Source: Cellulomonas fimi ATCC 484 (GTDB lineage Bacteria > Actinomycetota > Actinomycetes > Actinomycetales > Cellulomonadaceae). Taken from it: DNA of 64,000 nt. Positions within the stretch are counted from its first letter, which is position 1; each line of letters begins with the position of its first letter. This document shows positions 27,428 through 36,730 of the stretch, one piece after another. The notes below the pieces were generated by a model. The model made no database searches. It was not told where the DNA came from and saw only the letters and a list, made by a program, of their open reading frames with translations. The position numbers and the translations under genes were made by a program. Location of the stretch: assembly GCF_000212695.1 (NCBI RefSeq), contig NC_015514.1:806001-870000 (forward strand). Direction: 5' to 3'.

Positions 27428-28483
27428 TCAGCCGGCCGGGCACGTCGGGGTCCACAGGTGCGGCCGCTGGTCGGTCATGAGCAGCACCTGGCCGGCCTCG
27501 CTCATGCCGTAGGGCACCCCGCGCAGCAGCGCGCCGCCGGGCTCCGCGAGACGCCGGAAGCCGGTGTCCGGGCGGTACAGGAACGGCAGCGCGGACCCCG
27601 TCGTCGGGTCGATGACCGTCCCGACCGCCCCGCCGCGGTCGTCGGCGGCGATGACCTGGAGGTCGCCGCCGGGAGACGGCACGAACGTGTACCCCGAGGT
27701 CGGCGACCACGTGACGAGCGCATCGTTGGTCCAGTCCGGGCTGAGGTGGTGGCCGATCACCCCGCCCTGCTCGTCGATGTGCTCGGCGACGAACATGCCG
27801 CCGTCGGGGAGCGGCGGGAGCACGGTCACGGTCCGGTCGGGGCGCCACACGAGCACCTGGTAGTGGTAGACGCCCCGCGCGTCGAGGCGGTAGCCCGAGC
27901 CGAGCACCCAGCCGGCCTCGTTCACGGACAGCGCGTGCACGAGCACGTACGACGGGTCGGGCGTCGCCAGGACGTGCCGGCGGTCGGTCCACACGAACGC
28001 CTCGGTGGCACCCTGGCCGCCGACGATCTCGCTCGTGCCGACCACGACGTTGGCGTCGTTGACGTCCTGCACCTGGTCGGAGGTTCGCAGCGAGCGGTCG
28101 ACGGGTCGCAGGGGGAGTGGCCCCTCGACCCGCACCGCCTTGGCCGGGTCGAGCGTGGGTCCGTCGACCTGGGCCGCGCCGGCGACGCGCCCGCCGCCGC
28201 TGATCGCGCTGATCTCCGAGGAGAGGCCGCCGTCGATGCCGCCGTACCAGCGATAGGTGCCGGTCCGGGAGTCCCAGGAGGCGGCCCGCGAGCGCTGGTC
28301 GTGGCCGACGACGAGCCCGGAGTCGTCCACGTCGCGCGCGACGCTGAGCGGGATCACCGTGCGCGTGCCGCACACCGGGCCCTGCCACCCCGGCGGGGGT
28401 GGTTCCACGGCGGCGGCCGGCGCCGCCACGGGCACGGTCAGCGCGGCCACCAGGACCGCGCCCGGCATGATGCGACGTCGCAC
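27428..28483 (-). CDS. Secreted repeat protein (HAF-like), paralogue A
   Basis: 351 residues, signal peptide at 1-30 (GAVLVAALTVPVAAPAAA), then the same repeat plan as paralogue B: DVDDSGLVVGHD, DVNDANVVVGTSE, SVNEAGWVLGSG, DEQGGVIGHH, MSEAGQVLLM. It ends in RPHLWTPTCPAG, with one C-terminal cysteine likely bonded to the N-terminal VCGT cysteine. Start GTG at 28483 has GGGGGAG with a good spacer. The pair almost certainly arose by tandem duplication and is co-transcribed. Function unknown; the neighbour across the divergent gap is a DUF4253 gene. Confidence 0.78.
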   Translation of the reverse strand: MRRRIMPGAVLVAALTVPVAAPAAAVEPPPPGWQGPVCGTRTVIPLSVARDVDDSGLVVGHDQRSRAASWDSRTGTYRWYGGIDGGLSSEISAISGGGRVAGAAQVDGPTLDPAKAVRVEGPLPLRPVDRSLRTSDQVQDVNDANVVVGTSEIVGGQGATEAFVWTDRRHVLATPDPSYVLVHALSVNEAGWVLGSGYRLDARGVYHYQVLVWRPDRTVTVLPPLPDGGMFVAEHIDEQGGVIGHHLSPDWTNDALVTWSPTSGYTFVPSPGGDLQVIAADDRGGAVGTVIDPTTGSALPFLYRPDTGFRRLAEPGGALLRGVPYGMSEAGQVLLMTDQRPHLWTPTCPAG

Positions 28484-28674
28484 GAGCTTCTCCCCCTGCA
28501 CAGGGTCGCCCCAGCCGCGGTCGACCGTCGGTGCCGTCGACGGGCACGACACCCGTCCCCGTCATGCTGAGGCTGACGTCGCGGTGCGGCGACCCGGACC
28601 TGTGTCCATGAGCCGGGGCGCGCTCGGGAGGCGAGTCGCCCCTGCCGTCGCGTGCGGTGTGGTGCGATGACGTC

Positions 28675-29514
28675 GTGGCCTGGTGGAAGACGTCTCGCAG
28701 CAGCCCGTCCCGCTCGGTGCGCCCCGGTGCGCCCGGCGCCGCGTCCGGACGGGAGATCACCCGAACGGCCGTGCTCGGGCAGGCGCCGCCGACGTTCGTG
28801 CTGGGCACGACGAGCACGGGCGACGTCCTGGCGTTCCGGGCCGCCGCCCAGGACCTCGTGGCGTGGTGGCACCGGCTGCGCGCCGAGCACCCGACGACCG
28901 GCCTGTGGCCCGTGCTCCTCGGGGACGGGCCCGGTGACCTGTGCGCCGCCCTGCCGGGTGCCGTGCGCGACGACTACGACCCGGCGGCGGAGCTCGTCCG
29001 CGCGCACGGCATGTCGCTGGCGGACCTGCGTGCCCTGCGGGCGCAGCGGCTGGCGCAGTACGCGGACCTCGGCGGTGACGACTCGTTCCGTGACGACGAG
29101 GACGACGACGCGCTCGCGATGGTCGAGCCCGACGCGCTGGCCCGGTACGAGGCGACGTTCACCGCCGCCCGGACGGACGGCCTCGTCGCGCTCGTGCCCG
29201 CCGCCCACGCCTGGCAGGTGCCCGTCCTGCTCGGCTGGGACGGTGGGCTGAACTACGACCTGGAGCCCGTCGACCACGCGGTCGTCCTGCGCGACTGGCA
29301 GGAGCGGTTCGGTGCCCAGCTCGTGACGCTCGGCAACGAGCAGGTCCTCGAGCTGTGGGTCGACCACCCGCCGACCGACCCCGCCCAGGCCCTCGCCGTG
29401 GCCCGCGAGCAGTTCGAGTACTGCTACGACAGCGTCTACCAGGGCGTCGGCTCGCTCACCGAGCTGGCGCGCGACCAGGTCGGCTCGCAGTCCTGGTACT
29501 TCTGGTGGGACTGA
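28675..29514 (+). CDS. DUF4253-domain protein
   Basis: 279 residues. The C-terminal 110 residues fit DUF4253: VPAAHAWQVPVLLGWDGGLNYDLEPVDHAVVLRDWQERFGAQLVTLGNEQVLELWVDHPP, ending GSQSWYFWWD. The family has unknown function and often occurs in bacteria next to contact-dependent or immunity genes, but no toxin gene is visible here. Residues 90-150 are acidic (GGDDSFRDDEDDD). Start is uncertain between GTG 28657 and GTG 28675; a TGCGAT 6 nt before the latter resembles the leaderless -10 boxes of this genome. Confidence 0.75.
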   Translation: MAWWKTSRSSPSRSVRPGAPGAASGREITRTAVLGQAPPTFVLGTTSTGDVLAFRAAAQDLVAWWHRLRAEHPTTGLWPVLLGDGPGDLCAALPGAVRDDYDPAAELVRAHGMSLADLRALRAQRLAQYADLGGDDSFRDDEDDDALAMVEPDALARYEATFTAARTDGLVALVPAAHAWQVPVLLGWDGGLNYDLEPVDHAVVLRDWQERFGAQLVTLGNEQVLELWVDHPPTDPAQALAVAREQFEYCYDSVYQGVGSLTELARDQVGSQSWYFWWD

Positions 29515-29670
29515 CGGCCTGCCGGAGCGAGCGCGAGCGCGGGGCGGCGCACGCGCCCGTGCCCACCGGCGAGGTGTGACCCGCTCGATGCGCCGGAGTG
29601 AGCGACGTGGGCGACGGGCGACGACGGGATGCTCGCCCGGCCTCGTGGCATGGCGCGCCGGACGCGGGCG

Positions 29671-30366
29671 TCAGGAGCTGGACGACGTCGACGCGGCGAT
29701 CACGGCGGACGCGGTGATCGCCGCGGTGGCGCTCTCCGCGGCCTGCAGGGCACGGCGCACGGCCTCCCCGCCGACGTCACCCTTCGCGATCGCGGCGGCG
29801 CGCCGCCGCACCTCCGAGCGGGACAGGCCGACGTCGCCGACGGCGCCGGGCACCCGGCCGAGGGCGTGCAGGACGGCGACGAGGGTCGCGTCGCGCGCGT
29901 CGGGCTGCCGGGAGCCCACGACGACCTCGCGCAGCCGCTGACGCAGCACGGCGGACGGCCCGGCCGGGTCGACGACGGGGTGGCGCGTCGTCCACGTGAT
30001 GCCGAGGAACCGCACGGGTACCGGGCGCAGCACGCCCGCGTCGACGAGCCGTTGCTCGATCGTCGCGCGCAGCCCGCGCGCGAGGACGGGGACCACCTCC
30101 TGCGGGCGGCGGTGCCGGCGCCAGGCTGCGATCTGACGCAGCGCGTCGTCCAGGTCCGGGTCGGGGTGCCGTGCCGTGGCGGTGACGACGACGCGACCCG
30201 GCGCGAGCTGCGGGTGGCCCTTGCCGGTGATCTCCACGAGCCCGTCCTGGACGAGCTCGACCAGGACGGAACCGGCGAGCGCGAGCCCGGTGCGCTGCCC
30301 GGAGTCGAGCGACCGCCCGGTCGTCGGGTCGGTCAGCAGCAGCAGTGTCGCCTCGGCCAGCAGCAT
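29671..30366 (-). CDS. GPP34/GOLPH3-like phosphoprotein
   Basis: 231 residues. MLLAEATLLLLTDPTTGRSL at the N-terminus, ALAGSVLVELVQDGLVEI, and the long helical C-terminus match the bacterial GPP34 family, related to eukaryotic GOLPH3/Vps74, which binds phosphoinositides. Bacterial members are common in actinobacteria and have no firmly known role. The ATG at 30366 lies exactly 7 nt after -10 box TACGGT, so the gene is probably leaderless; upstream codons are Arg-rich and lack homology. The C-terminus is a Ser run (STSSSS). Confidence 0.85.
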   Translation of the reverse strand: MLLAEATLLLLTDPTTGRSLDSGQRTGLALAGSVLVELVQDGLVEITGKGHPQLAPGRVVVTATARHPDPDLDDALRQIAAWRRHRRPQEVVPVLARGLRATIEQRLVDAGVLRPVPVRFLGITWTTRHPVVDPAGPSAVLRQRLREVVVGSRQPDARDATLVAVLHALGRVPGAVGDVGLSRSEVRRRAAAIAKGDVGGEAVRRALQAAESATAAITASAVIAASTSSSS

Positions 30367-30892
30367 GACGCCGACCGTAGCGCCCCGGGCCCGGCGCCGG
30401 GTGTGGTCGTCGCTCGTCGGCACGGGCGACCGCGGCCGCCCGCTCGCGCCGGCTGCTGGAGGTCGCCGAGACCGTTCACGCCGGGGGTGGCCCGTGACGG
30501 ACCGCGCGGCGCACCCCAGGGCGGGCCACGAGGGTGTGGCAACGGCAGCGACCGAGAATTGTGTGCGGTGTGTGAAGATCGGGGGAAGTCTCGCCGATCC
30601 GCGCGCGGGTGGATTTCTAGTCGGGCATTCTGGCGGGTCGACAATGTGGCGGGTCGACGGTCCGGCGTGTTTTCTCGGGCGGACGAGTGCCGCGCCGGTG
30701 TGCGGCCCGGGTGCAGCCCGCCGTGTGCCGGACGCAGGTCGCCGCAGGTCAGGAACGTGCCGCCGAACGGATGACGCCGTGACGACAATGTGACGTCGTT
30801 ACCCGAACGGGACATTCGTGTGACCGCCCTGTGCTGGTCGGAGGTCGATCCCGGCCGGGAGGCTTCAGTCCTCGAACAATGGAGGACGGCTG
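30367..30892. promoter_or_regulatory. Long divergent intergenic region upstream of the VWA lipoprotein
   Basis: 526 bases without a gene, visibly less GC-rich between about 30550 and 30700. It holds a 12-bp direct repeat TGGCGGGTCGAC (30631-30642 and 30647-30658), a decamer CGACAATGTG twice (30639-30648 and 30783-30792), and ACCCGAACG (30801-30809), also present in the NlpC/P60 promoter. This looks like a complex promoter; the factor is unknown. Confidence 0.45.
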
Positions 30893-32509
30893 ATGCGTGG
30901 TAGGTCGATGACGAGGTCCAGGATTTCGTCGACGAACGGTATTCGTGGTGTTGCGGGGAATGCGGGCGCGCGGCGTGTCGTGGGTGCGCTGGCGGCAGTG
31001 GCGCTCGCCGGGTCGCTCGCGGCCTGCTCGTCGGACGGGACGAGCGACGGTGCGGTCGCACCTGACGGTGCCTACGAGGACGCGTTCGCGCCGGACCAGT
31101 GGCGCGACGTCCCGACGGACCCGCAGGAGGAGTACGACGACTCGCCGGAGCAGCCGTTCCAGGACGTGACGACGAGCCCGCTGTCGACGTTCGCGTCGGA
31201 CGTCGACACGGCGTCGTACAGCAACCTGCGCCGCCAGCTCCGCCAGGGCGTCGAGCCGGAGGGCGTCCGGATCGAGGAGCTCGTCAACTACTTCGACTAC
31301 GACTACCCGGCGCCGGAACCGGACGCGGAGGACCCGTTCACGGTCACGACGCAGGTCGCGGACGCGCCGTGGGCGCCCGGCCACCAGCTCGCGATGATCG
31401 GCGTGCAGGCGACGGACGTGAAGCCCACGACGCGCGGCAACAACGTCGTCTTCCTGCTGGACGTGTCGGGATCGATGGACGAGCCGAACAAGCTGCCGCT
31501 GCTCGCCGACTCGTTCGCGCTCCTGGTCGAGCAGCTCGACGAGGACGACACGGTCTCGATCGTGACCTACGCGGGCAGCGACCAGGTGCTCGCGGACTCG
31601 GTGCCGGGCGACCGGCGCGGGGAGATCGTCGACATCCTGCGTGAGCTGCGGGCCGGTGGCTCGACGGGCGGCGCGCGCGGGCTGGAGACGGCGTACGAGC
31701 TCGCGGCGAAGAACTTCGTCGAGGGCGGCAACAACCGCGTCATCCTGGCGACGGACGGCGACTTCAACGTCGGCCCGTCGACGCCGGAGCAGCTCACCGA
31801 GCTCATCGAGGAGCACGCCCGGACCGGCGTCTACATCTCGGTGCTCGGCTTCGGGATGGGGAACCTCAAGGACAGCACGATGGAGGCGATCGCCGACCAC
31901 GGGAACGGCAACTACGCGTACATCGACACGCTCGACGAGGCGCGCAAGGTCCTCGTGGACGAGTTCGACTCGACGATGTTCGTCGTGGCGCAGGACCTCA
32001 AGGTGCAGGTGGAGCTCAACCCCGCGACGGTGTCGCAGTACCGCCTGCTCGGCTACGACAACCGCCGGCTGGAGGACGAGGAGTTCGCCGACGACACGAA
32101 GGACGCGGGCGACGTGGGCGCCGGGCACGAGGTCACGGCGTTCTACGAGCTGGTCCCGGCGCAGGGGTCGGGCGGCGACGACGGCTTGGACTACCAGGAC
32201 GTCGAGCCGGGCTCGTCGGGCGACTTCCTGACGGTGCACGTGCGCTACAAGGACCCGGGTGCGACCGAGAGCACCGAGGTCGTCTTCCCCGCGGGCGCCG
32301 ACACGTACACGACCCGCCCGACGAGCGACTTCCGGTTCGCGTCCGCGGTGGTCGAGTTCGCGCTCGCGGCGACGGGATCGCAGCACGCGGGCGACGCCGA
32401 CCCGGCGCGGGCCCGGGAGCGGGCGGGTGCCGCCCTCGGCGAGGACCCCTACGGCCTGCGGGCGGAGTTCGTCACCCTCGTCGAGGAGTACCTGGAGCTG
32501 ACCGCCTGA
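30893..32509 (+). CDS. YfbK-type VWA lipoprotein
   Basis: 538 residues. Lipobox LAGSLAAC with C45 marks a lipoprotein after an Arg-rich signal. The N-terminal domain (about 90-170: PLSTFASDVDTASYSNLRRQL, VRIEELVNYFDYDYP) is the von Willebrand-associated domain of YfbK-like proteins. The VWA domain follows with MIDAS D190-x-S192-x-S194 in FLLDVSGSMDEPNK, TDGDFNVG and the threonine in GGSTGGARGL. The C-terminal DUF3520-like part reads TFLTVHVRYKDP-type DFLTVHVRYKDP and GLRAEFVTLVEEY. Role unknown, probably an adhesion or assembly factor at the outer face of the membrane. Start ATG at 30893 has GGAGGA with a 6-nt spacer. It is unrelated to the MoxR-linked VWA gene at 22827. Confidence 0.9.
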   Translation: MRGRSMTRSRISSTNGIRGVAGNAGARRVVGALAAVALAGSLAACSSDGTSDGAVAPDGAYEDAFAPDQWRDVPTDPQEEYDDSPEQPFQDVTTSPLSTFASDVDTASYSNLRRQLRQGVEPEGVRIEELVNYFDYDYPAPEPDAEDPFTVTTQVADAPWAPGHQLAMIGVQATDVKPTTRGNNVVFLLDVSGSMDEPNKLPLLADSFALLVEQLDEDDTVSIVTYAGSDQVLADSVPGDRRGEIVDILRELRAGGSTGGARGLETAYELAAKNFVEGGNNRVILATDGDFNVGPSTPEQLTELIEEHARTGVYISVLGFGMGNLKDSTMEAIADHGNGNYAYIDTLDEARKVLVDEFDSTMFVVAQDLKVQVELNPATVSQYRLLGYDNRRLEDEEFADDTKDAGDVGAGHEVTAFYELVPAQGSGGDDGLDYQDVEPGSSGDFLTVHVRYKDPGATESTEVVFPAGADTYTTRPTSDFRFASAVVEFALAATGSQHAGDADPARARERAGAALGEDPYGLRAEFVTLVEEYLELTA

Positions 32510-32522
32510 GCGGGCGCTGAGC

Positions 32523-33215
32523 TCACGACGCCGCCGTCGGGCCGTGCTGGGCCCGGCGGCGGCGTTCCAGGCCGTCGAGCACGATGTCGAGGCCGAACTC
32601 GAACTCCGTCTGGTCGTCGCACCAGCCGAGCGTCTGCTCGGGGGCGTCGTGCACGACCTGGGCGAGCATCGCGCTGAGGTGCGGCGCGGCGGCCGCGAAC
32701 AGCTCCATGTCGATGTCGGCGGTGCCGTTGTCGTCGAGCGGGAGCTCCTGCGTGAAGCCGAACATGCGGCTCCCGAGCGCGTGCAGCGCGTGGTGCGCGA
32801 GGTCGTGCGAGAACCCGCCGGCGAGCATGACGCCGACGGTGGCGTCGACGTAGCGCACCATCGACGGCGAGATCGCGGACCGCTGCTCGAGCAGCCCGGC
32901 GAGCCAGCGGTGGCGGAGCAGCACGCGTCGCGCGCCCAGGGCGCGGGCCCGCAGAGCCGGCTGCCACGCGCCTGCCTCGAGCGGACCCGGGTCGCCGACC
33001 TCGGCGACGATCTCGTCGAAGCCGAGCTCCACGAGGCCGTCGAGGATGGCGTCCTTGTTCGGCAGGTGGTGGTAGAGCGACATCGCCTCGACCCCGAGGT
33101 CCTCGGCGAGGCGCCGCATGGTGAGGGCGTCGATCCCGTGGCGGTCGGCGAGGTCGCGCGCCGCGGCGAGGACGCGCTCGCGGGTCAGCGTCGGCCGATC
33201 CGTGCGTGCGGGCAT
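32523..33215 (-). CDS. TetR-family repressor
   Basis: 230 residues. N-terminal helix-turn-helix: LTRERVLAAARDLADRHGIDALTMRRLAEDLGVEAMSLYHHLPNKDAILDGLVELGF, then an all-helical ligand domain of the TetR_C_1 type. Start ATG at 33215 has AGGAGG with a 5-nt spacer; the GTG two codons earlier would lie inside that site. The gene diverges from an MDR oxidoreductase; a double palindrome covers that gene's -10 region, so the repressor most likely controls it, and perhaps itself. Confidence 0.93.
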   Translation of the reverse strand: MPARTDRPTLTRERVLAAARDLADRHGIDALTMRRLAEDLGVEAMSLYHHLPNKDAILDGLVELGFDEIVAEVGDPGPLEAGAWQPALRARALGARRVLLRHRWLAGLLEQRSAISPSMVRYVDATVGVMLAGGFSHDLAHHALHALGSRMFGFTQELPLDDNGTADIDMELFAAAAPHLSAMLAQVVHDAPEQTLGWCDDQTEFEFGLDIVLDGLERRRRAQHGPTAAS

Positions 33216-33251
33216 CCCCACCTCCTGTCGCGCCCACGGTAACGCGGGGTC

Positions 33252-33280
33252 TGGACGGGTCCGTCCACCAGGTCTACCTT
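33252..33280 (+). promoter_or_regulatory. Promoter of the MDR oxidoreductase gene
   Basis: TGGACG (33252-33257) and TACCTT (33275-33280) are spaced by 17 bp. The -35 is also the left arm of an inverted repeat TGGACG-GGTC-CGTCCA (33252-33267). Confidence 0.55.
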
Positions 33281-33304
33281 ACGACGTAAGACTTACGACG
33301 TAAG
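33278..33304. promoter_or_regulatory. Double palindromic TetR operator
   Basis: Two identical copies of the 13-bp palindrome CTTACGACGTAAG (33278-33290 and 33292-33304) lie one base apart, with centres 14 bp from each other. The pair overlaps the -10 box and start point of the oxidoreductase promoter and ends just at its ribosome site. This fits a TetR protein binding as two dimers. Confidence 0.85.
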
Positions 33305-33314
33305 GGGAGCCGAG

Positions 33315-34316
33315 ATGGACGTCCAGACACTGCCGAAGACGATGCGTGCCGCGGAGATCGACCGGTTCGGTGCCCCGGAGGTCGTGCACCTCGCGGTGGT
33401 CGACCGGCCCGACCCCGGCCCGGACGAGGTGCTCGTCCGCATGCGTGCCGCGTCCCTCACCGTCGCGGACCACCGCATGCGTGCGCGCGACCTGCCCGCG
33501 GGATGGGGGCTCGTGGGCCCCCTCATGCTCGGGATCCGCCGGCCGCGTACGCGCCGCCTGGGCGTCGACGGTGCGGGGGTCGTCGTCGCGACCGGCGCCG
33601 GCGTCACCGCGTGGGCGCCCGGCGACGAGGTGCTCGTCGCGAGCGGCCTGGCGATGGGGTTCCACGCCGAGTACGTCGTCGTGCGAGCCGACCGCGGGAT
33701 CGCCCGCAAGCCCGCGGGCACCACGTTCGAGGAGGCCGCCGCACTGCCCTTCGGTGCGGTGACGGCCCTCGTCTTCCTCGCGCGCGCCCAGGTCGGACCG
33801 GGCACGAGGGTGCTGGTCAACGGGGCGTCCGGTGCGGTCGGGACCGCGGTCGTCCAGCTCGCGCACGCCGCGGGCGCCCACGTGACGGGCGTGTGCAGCG
33901 GGCGCAACGCGGACCTCGTGCGCAGCCTCGGGGCCGACCGCGTCGTCGACTACACGACGACCGACTTCGCGCGCGAGGGCGAGGTGTACGACGTGGTCGT
34001 CGACTGCGTCGGCAACGCCCCGGTGTCGCGCGTCGCGCCCGTGGTCCGTCGCGGCGGGGCCGTCCTCGCGGTCGTCGGGACGCCGGCGAGCATGGTCCTC
34101 GCGCCGCTCCACGGCCTGCGCGTGCGGGGCACGGTCGCGGTGCGCGGTGCCACGATCCCCCTCGCCGAGCAGCTGCGGCAGGTGACCGCCGCCGTCGAGG
34201 CCGGCACGCTGCGGCCCGTCGTCGACCGCGTCTTCGACTTCGACGACGTCGTCGAGGCGCACCGGTACGTCGACACCGGGCGCAAGCGCGGCAACGTCGT
34301 GCTGCGCCTCGCCTGA
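33315..34316 (+). CDS. NAD(P)-dependent MDR-family quinone/zinc-type oxidoreductase
   Basis: 333 residues, medium-chain dehydrogenase/reductase fold. N-terminal catalytic domain: MRAAEIDRFGAPEVVHLAVVDRPDPGPDEVLVRMRAASLTVADHRMRAR, then LGVDGAGVVVATGAGVTAWAPGDEV. The cofactor site is VLVNGASGAVGTAVVQLAHAAGAHVTGVCS. Catalytic-zinc ligands are not evident, pointing to a quinone-reductase-like member. The substrate is unknown; TetR control suggests a xenobiotic or quinone response. Start ATG at 33315 follows AAGGGGAG, which overlaps the second operator copy. Confidence 0.92.
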   Translation: MDVQTLPKTMRAAEIDRFGAPEVVHLAVVDRPDPGPDEVLVRMRAASLTVADHRMRARDLPAGWGLVGPLMLGIRRPRTRRLGVDGAGVVVATGAGVTAWAPGDEVLVASGLAMGFHAEYVVVRADRGIARKPAGTTFEEAAALPFGAVTALVFLARAQVGPGTRVLVNGASGAVGTAVVQLAHAAGAHVTGVCSGRNADLVRSLGADRVVDYTTTDFAREGEVYDVVVDCVGNAPVSRVAPVVRRGGAVLAVVGTPASMVLAPLHGLRVRGTVAVRGATIPLAEQLRQVTAAVEAGTLRPVVDRVFDFDDVVEAHRYVDTGRKRGNVVLRLA

Positions 34317-34536
34317 GACGCCCCGGCGGGACCAAAGGACCTCGCGCCACGGCCCCGTCGGAGGACGGTGGAAAGGGTAGAGGGGCCGAGCAGATCGAGT
34401 CGGGCCTGCGCGTGCAGGGTCACCGGGCAGTACGTCCCCTGAGCGGGGTCGCTCGTACGTCGCGTCACTCGACCGCGTCGTCGTCCGGAGCGGGCGACGC
34501 ACGACCGCCCCGGCGGTCGGTCCCGGAGGAGGAGTC

Positions 34537-35121
34537 ATGACAGGTCGTGCCCGCGCAGCCGTCGTCGTCGGCCTCGGCTCGGCGGCCCTCGTCGCCGTGC
34601 TGCGCAGCCGCCGACGCGCGACGAGCGACCGCCCCGCGGTGGAGGTGACGCACCCGCCGCGGTGGGTCGTCCGGGCCGCCGACCCCGTGATGCGCCGGCT
34701 GCTGTCGTCGCCGCGCACCGCCGGCCGGATGGGTGACGAGCTGCTCCTCGTGCACGTCACCGGGCGCCGCACGGGCCGGACCTACGACGTGCCCGTGGGC
34801 TGCCGCCCCGGCCCTGACGGGCGTCTCGTCGTCGTCACGCACGGTCGCTGGCGGGTCAACCTGCGTGACCTGCCCGACGTCGAGGTCACCTGGCGCGGCC
34901 TGCGCCGCCCGGCTCGTGCCGAGCTGGTCGAGGACCCGCAGGCGGTCGCCGAGGTGTACCGCGGGCGCATCGACCCGCTCGCGCCGCGGGCGTCGGCGCG
35001 GCGCACCGGGCTGCGGCTCGCGCACGACAGGGTGCCGGCGACCGAGGAGGTCGTCGACGCGGTGCGTCGCGCGCACGTCGGGGTCGTCCGCCTCGACGTG
35101 GGGGAGCCCCGCACGGCCTGA
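34537..35121 (+). CDS. Deazaflavin (F420)-dependent nitroreductase-family protein (DUF385)
   Basis: 194 residues. The core LLLVHVTGRRTGRTYDVPVGCRPGPDGRLVVVTHGRWRVNLRDLPDVEVTWRG matches the Ddn/FDOR split-barrel family, which binds F420 in actinobacteria. An N-terminal hydrophobic segment (RAAVVVGLGSAALVAVL) may anchor it to the membrane as in Ddn. Substrate unknown. Start ATG at 34537 has GGAGGAG upstream. It has its own 220-base leader region, in which I see no gene. Confidence 0.85.
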   Translation: MTGRARAAVVVGLGSAALVAVLRSRRRATSDRPAVEVTHPPRWVVRAADPVMRRLLSSPRTAGRMGDELLLVHVTGRRTGRTYDVPVGCRPGPDGRLVVVTHGRWRVNLRDLPDVEVTWRGLRRPARAELVEDPQAVAEVYRGRIDPLAPRASARRTGLRLAHDRVPATEEVVDAVRRAHVGVVRLDVGEPRTA

Positions 35122-35157
35122 TCGGCGCCGCCGGTCGGCCCGACCCGTCCGCGCCGT

Positions 35158-35640
35158 TCAGGCGGGCGGTGCGGACGCGTGCTCCGTCGCCGTCCGGGTC
35201 ACGGTGTCGAGCATGCGGCCGAGGACGGCGAGCTCGTCGTCGTCCAGCCCGAACGCGGCCCCGATGTGCGCGGGCACGTGAGCGACCTGGGCGCGCAGGT
35301 CGCGGCCGGCGTCGGTGAGCGTGACGGTCACCGACCGCTCGTCGTCGGCGCGGCGACGACGTTCGACGAGTCCGCGCGCCTCGAGCCGCTTGAGCAGGGG
35401 TGACACCGTCCCGTAGTCGAGGTGCAGGAGGTCGATGACCTGCCGGACCGTCTGGTCGCCGCGTGTCCACAGCACGACGAGGACGAGGTACTGCGGGTAG
35501 GTGAGGCCGAGCGGGTCGAGCAGGCCGCGGTACACCGACGTCATCGCGCGGGACGCGGAGTAGAGGTCGAAGCACAGCATCGTCGCCAGGGAGATGCCGT
35601 CCGTCTGCGCCGGGTTCTCCTGCCGGCCGTCGTCGGTCAC
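35158..35640 (-). CDS. ohrR: OhrR-type MarR-family regulator
   Basis: 160 residues. N-terminal LATMLCFDLYSASRAMTSVYRGLLDPLGLTYPQYLVLVVLW is the OhrR signature, including the single peroxide-sensing cysteine C23 of the one-Cys type. The winged helix follows: TVRQVIDLLHLDYGTVSPLLKRLEARGLVERRRRADDERSVTVTLT. Organic hydroperoxides oxidise the cysteine and release DNA. Start GTG at 35640 lies exactly 7 nt after -10 box TAGACT, so the message is likely leaderless. It diverges from an alpha/beta hydrolase rather than from an ohr gene; the OsmC protein at 12342 is the nearest peroxidase-type gene. Confidence 0.9.
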   Translation of the reverse strand: MTDDGRQENPAQTDGISLATMLCFDLYSASRAMTSVYRGLLDPLGLTYPQYLVLVVLWTRGDQTVRQVIDLLHLDYGTVSPLLKRLEARGLVERRRRADDERSVTVTLTDAGRDLRAQVAHVPAHIGAAFGLDDDELAVLGRMLDTVTRTATEHASAPPA

Positions 35641-35662
35641 GAGGATCAGTCTACGGCGAGGA

Positions 35663-36596
<934 letters not shown>

Positions 36597-36606
36597 CCGC
36601 TGCCCC

Positions 36607-36641
36607 GAACGCCCTCCCGTCACCGCGACGGGAGGGCGTTC
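36607..36641 (+). terminator. Terminator after the alpha/beta hydrolase
   Basis: Arms GAACGCCCTCCCGTC and GACGGGAGGGCGTTC form a 15-bp stem with a 5-nt loop, followed by TCGCCC. Confidence 0.85.
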
Positions 36642-36730
36642 TCGCCCACCCACAGGGAGCTGTCGACCTCGGCCGTCACGGGGAACCGGTCAGCGGAGCT
36701 CCGGACCGAACGGGTCCGCCGGTGCCCCTC

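Noticed and set aside
22827..32509. A functional link between the two VWA proteins at 22827 and 30893
   Set aside because: One is a cytoplasmic MoxR partner and the other a YfbK-type lipoprotein. They share only the VWA fold and are separated by unrelated genes.
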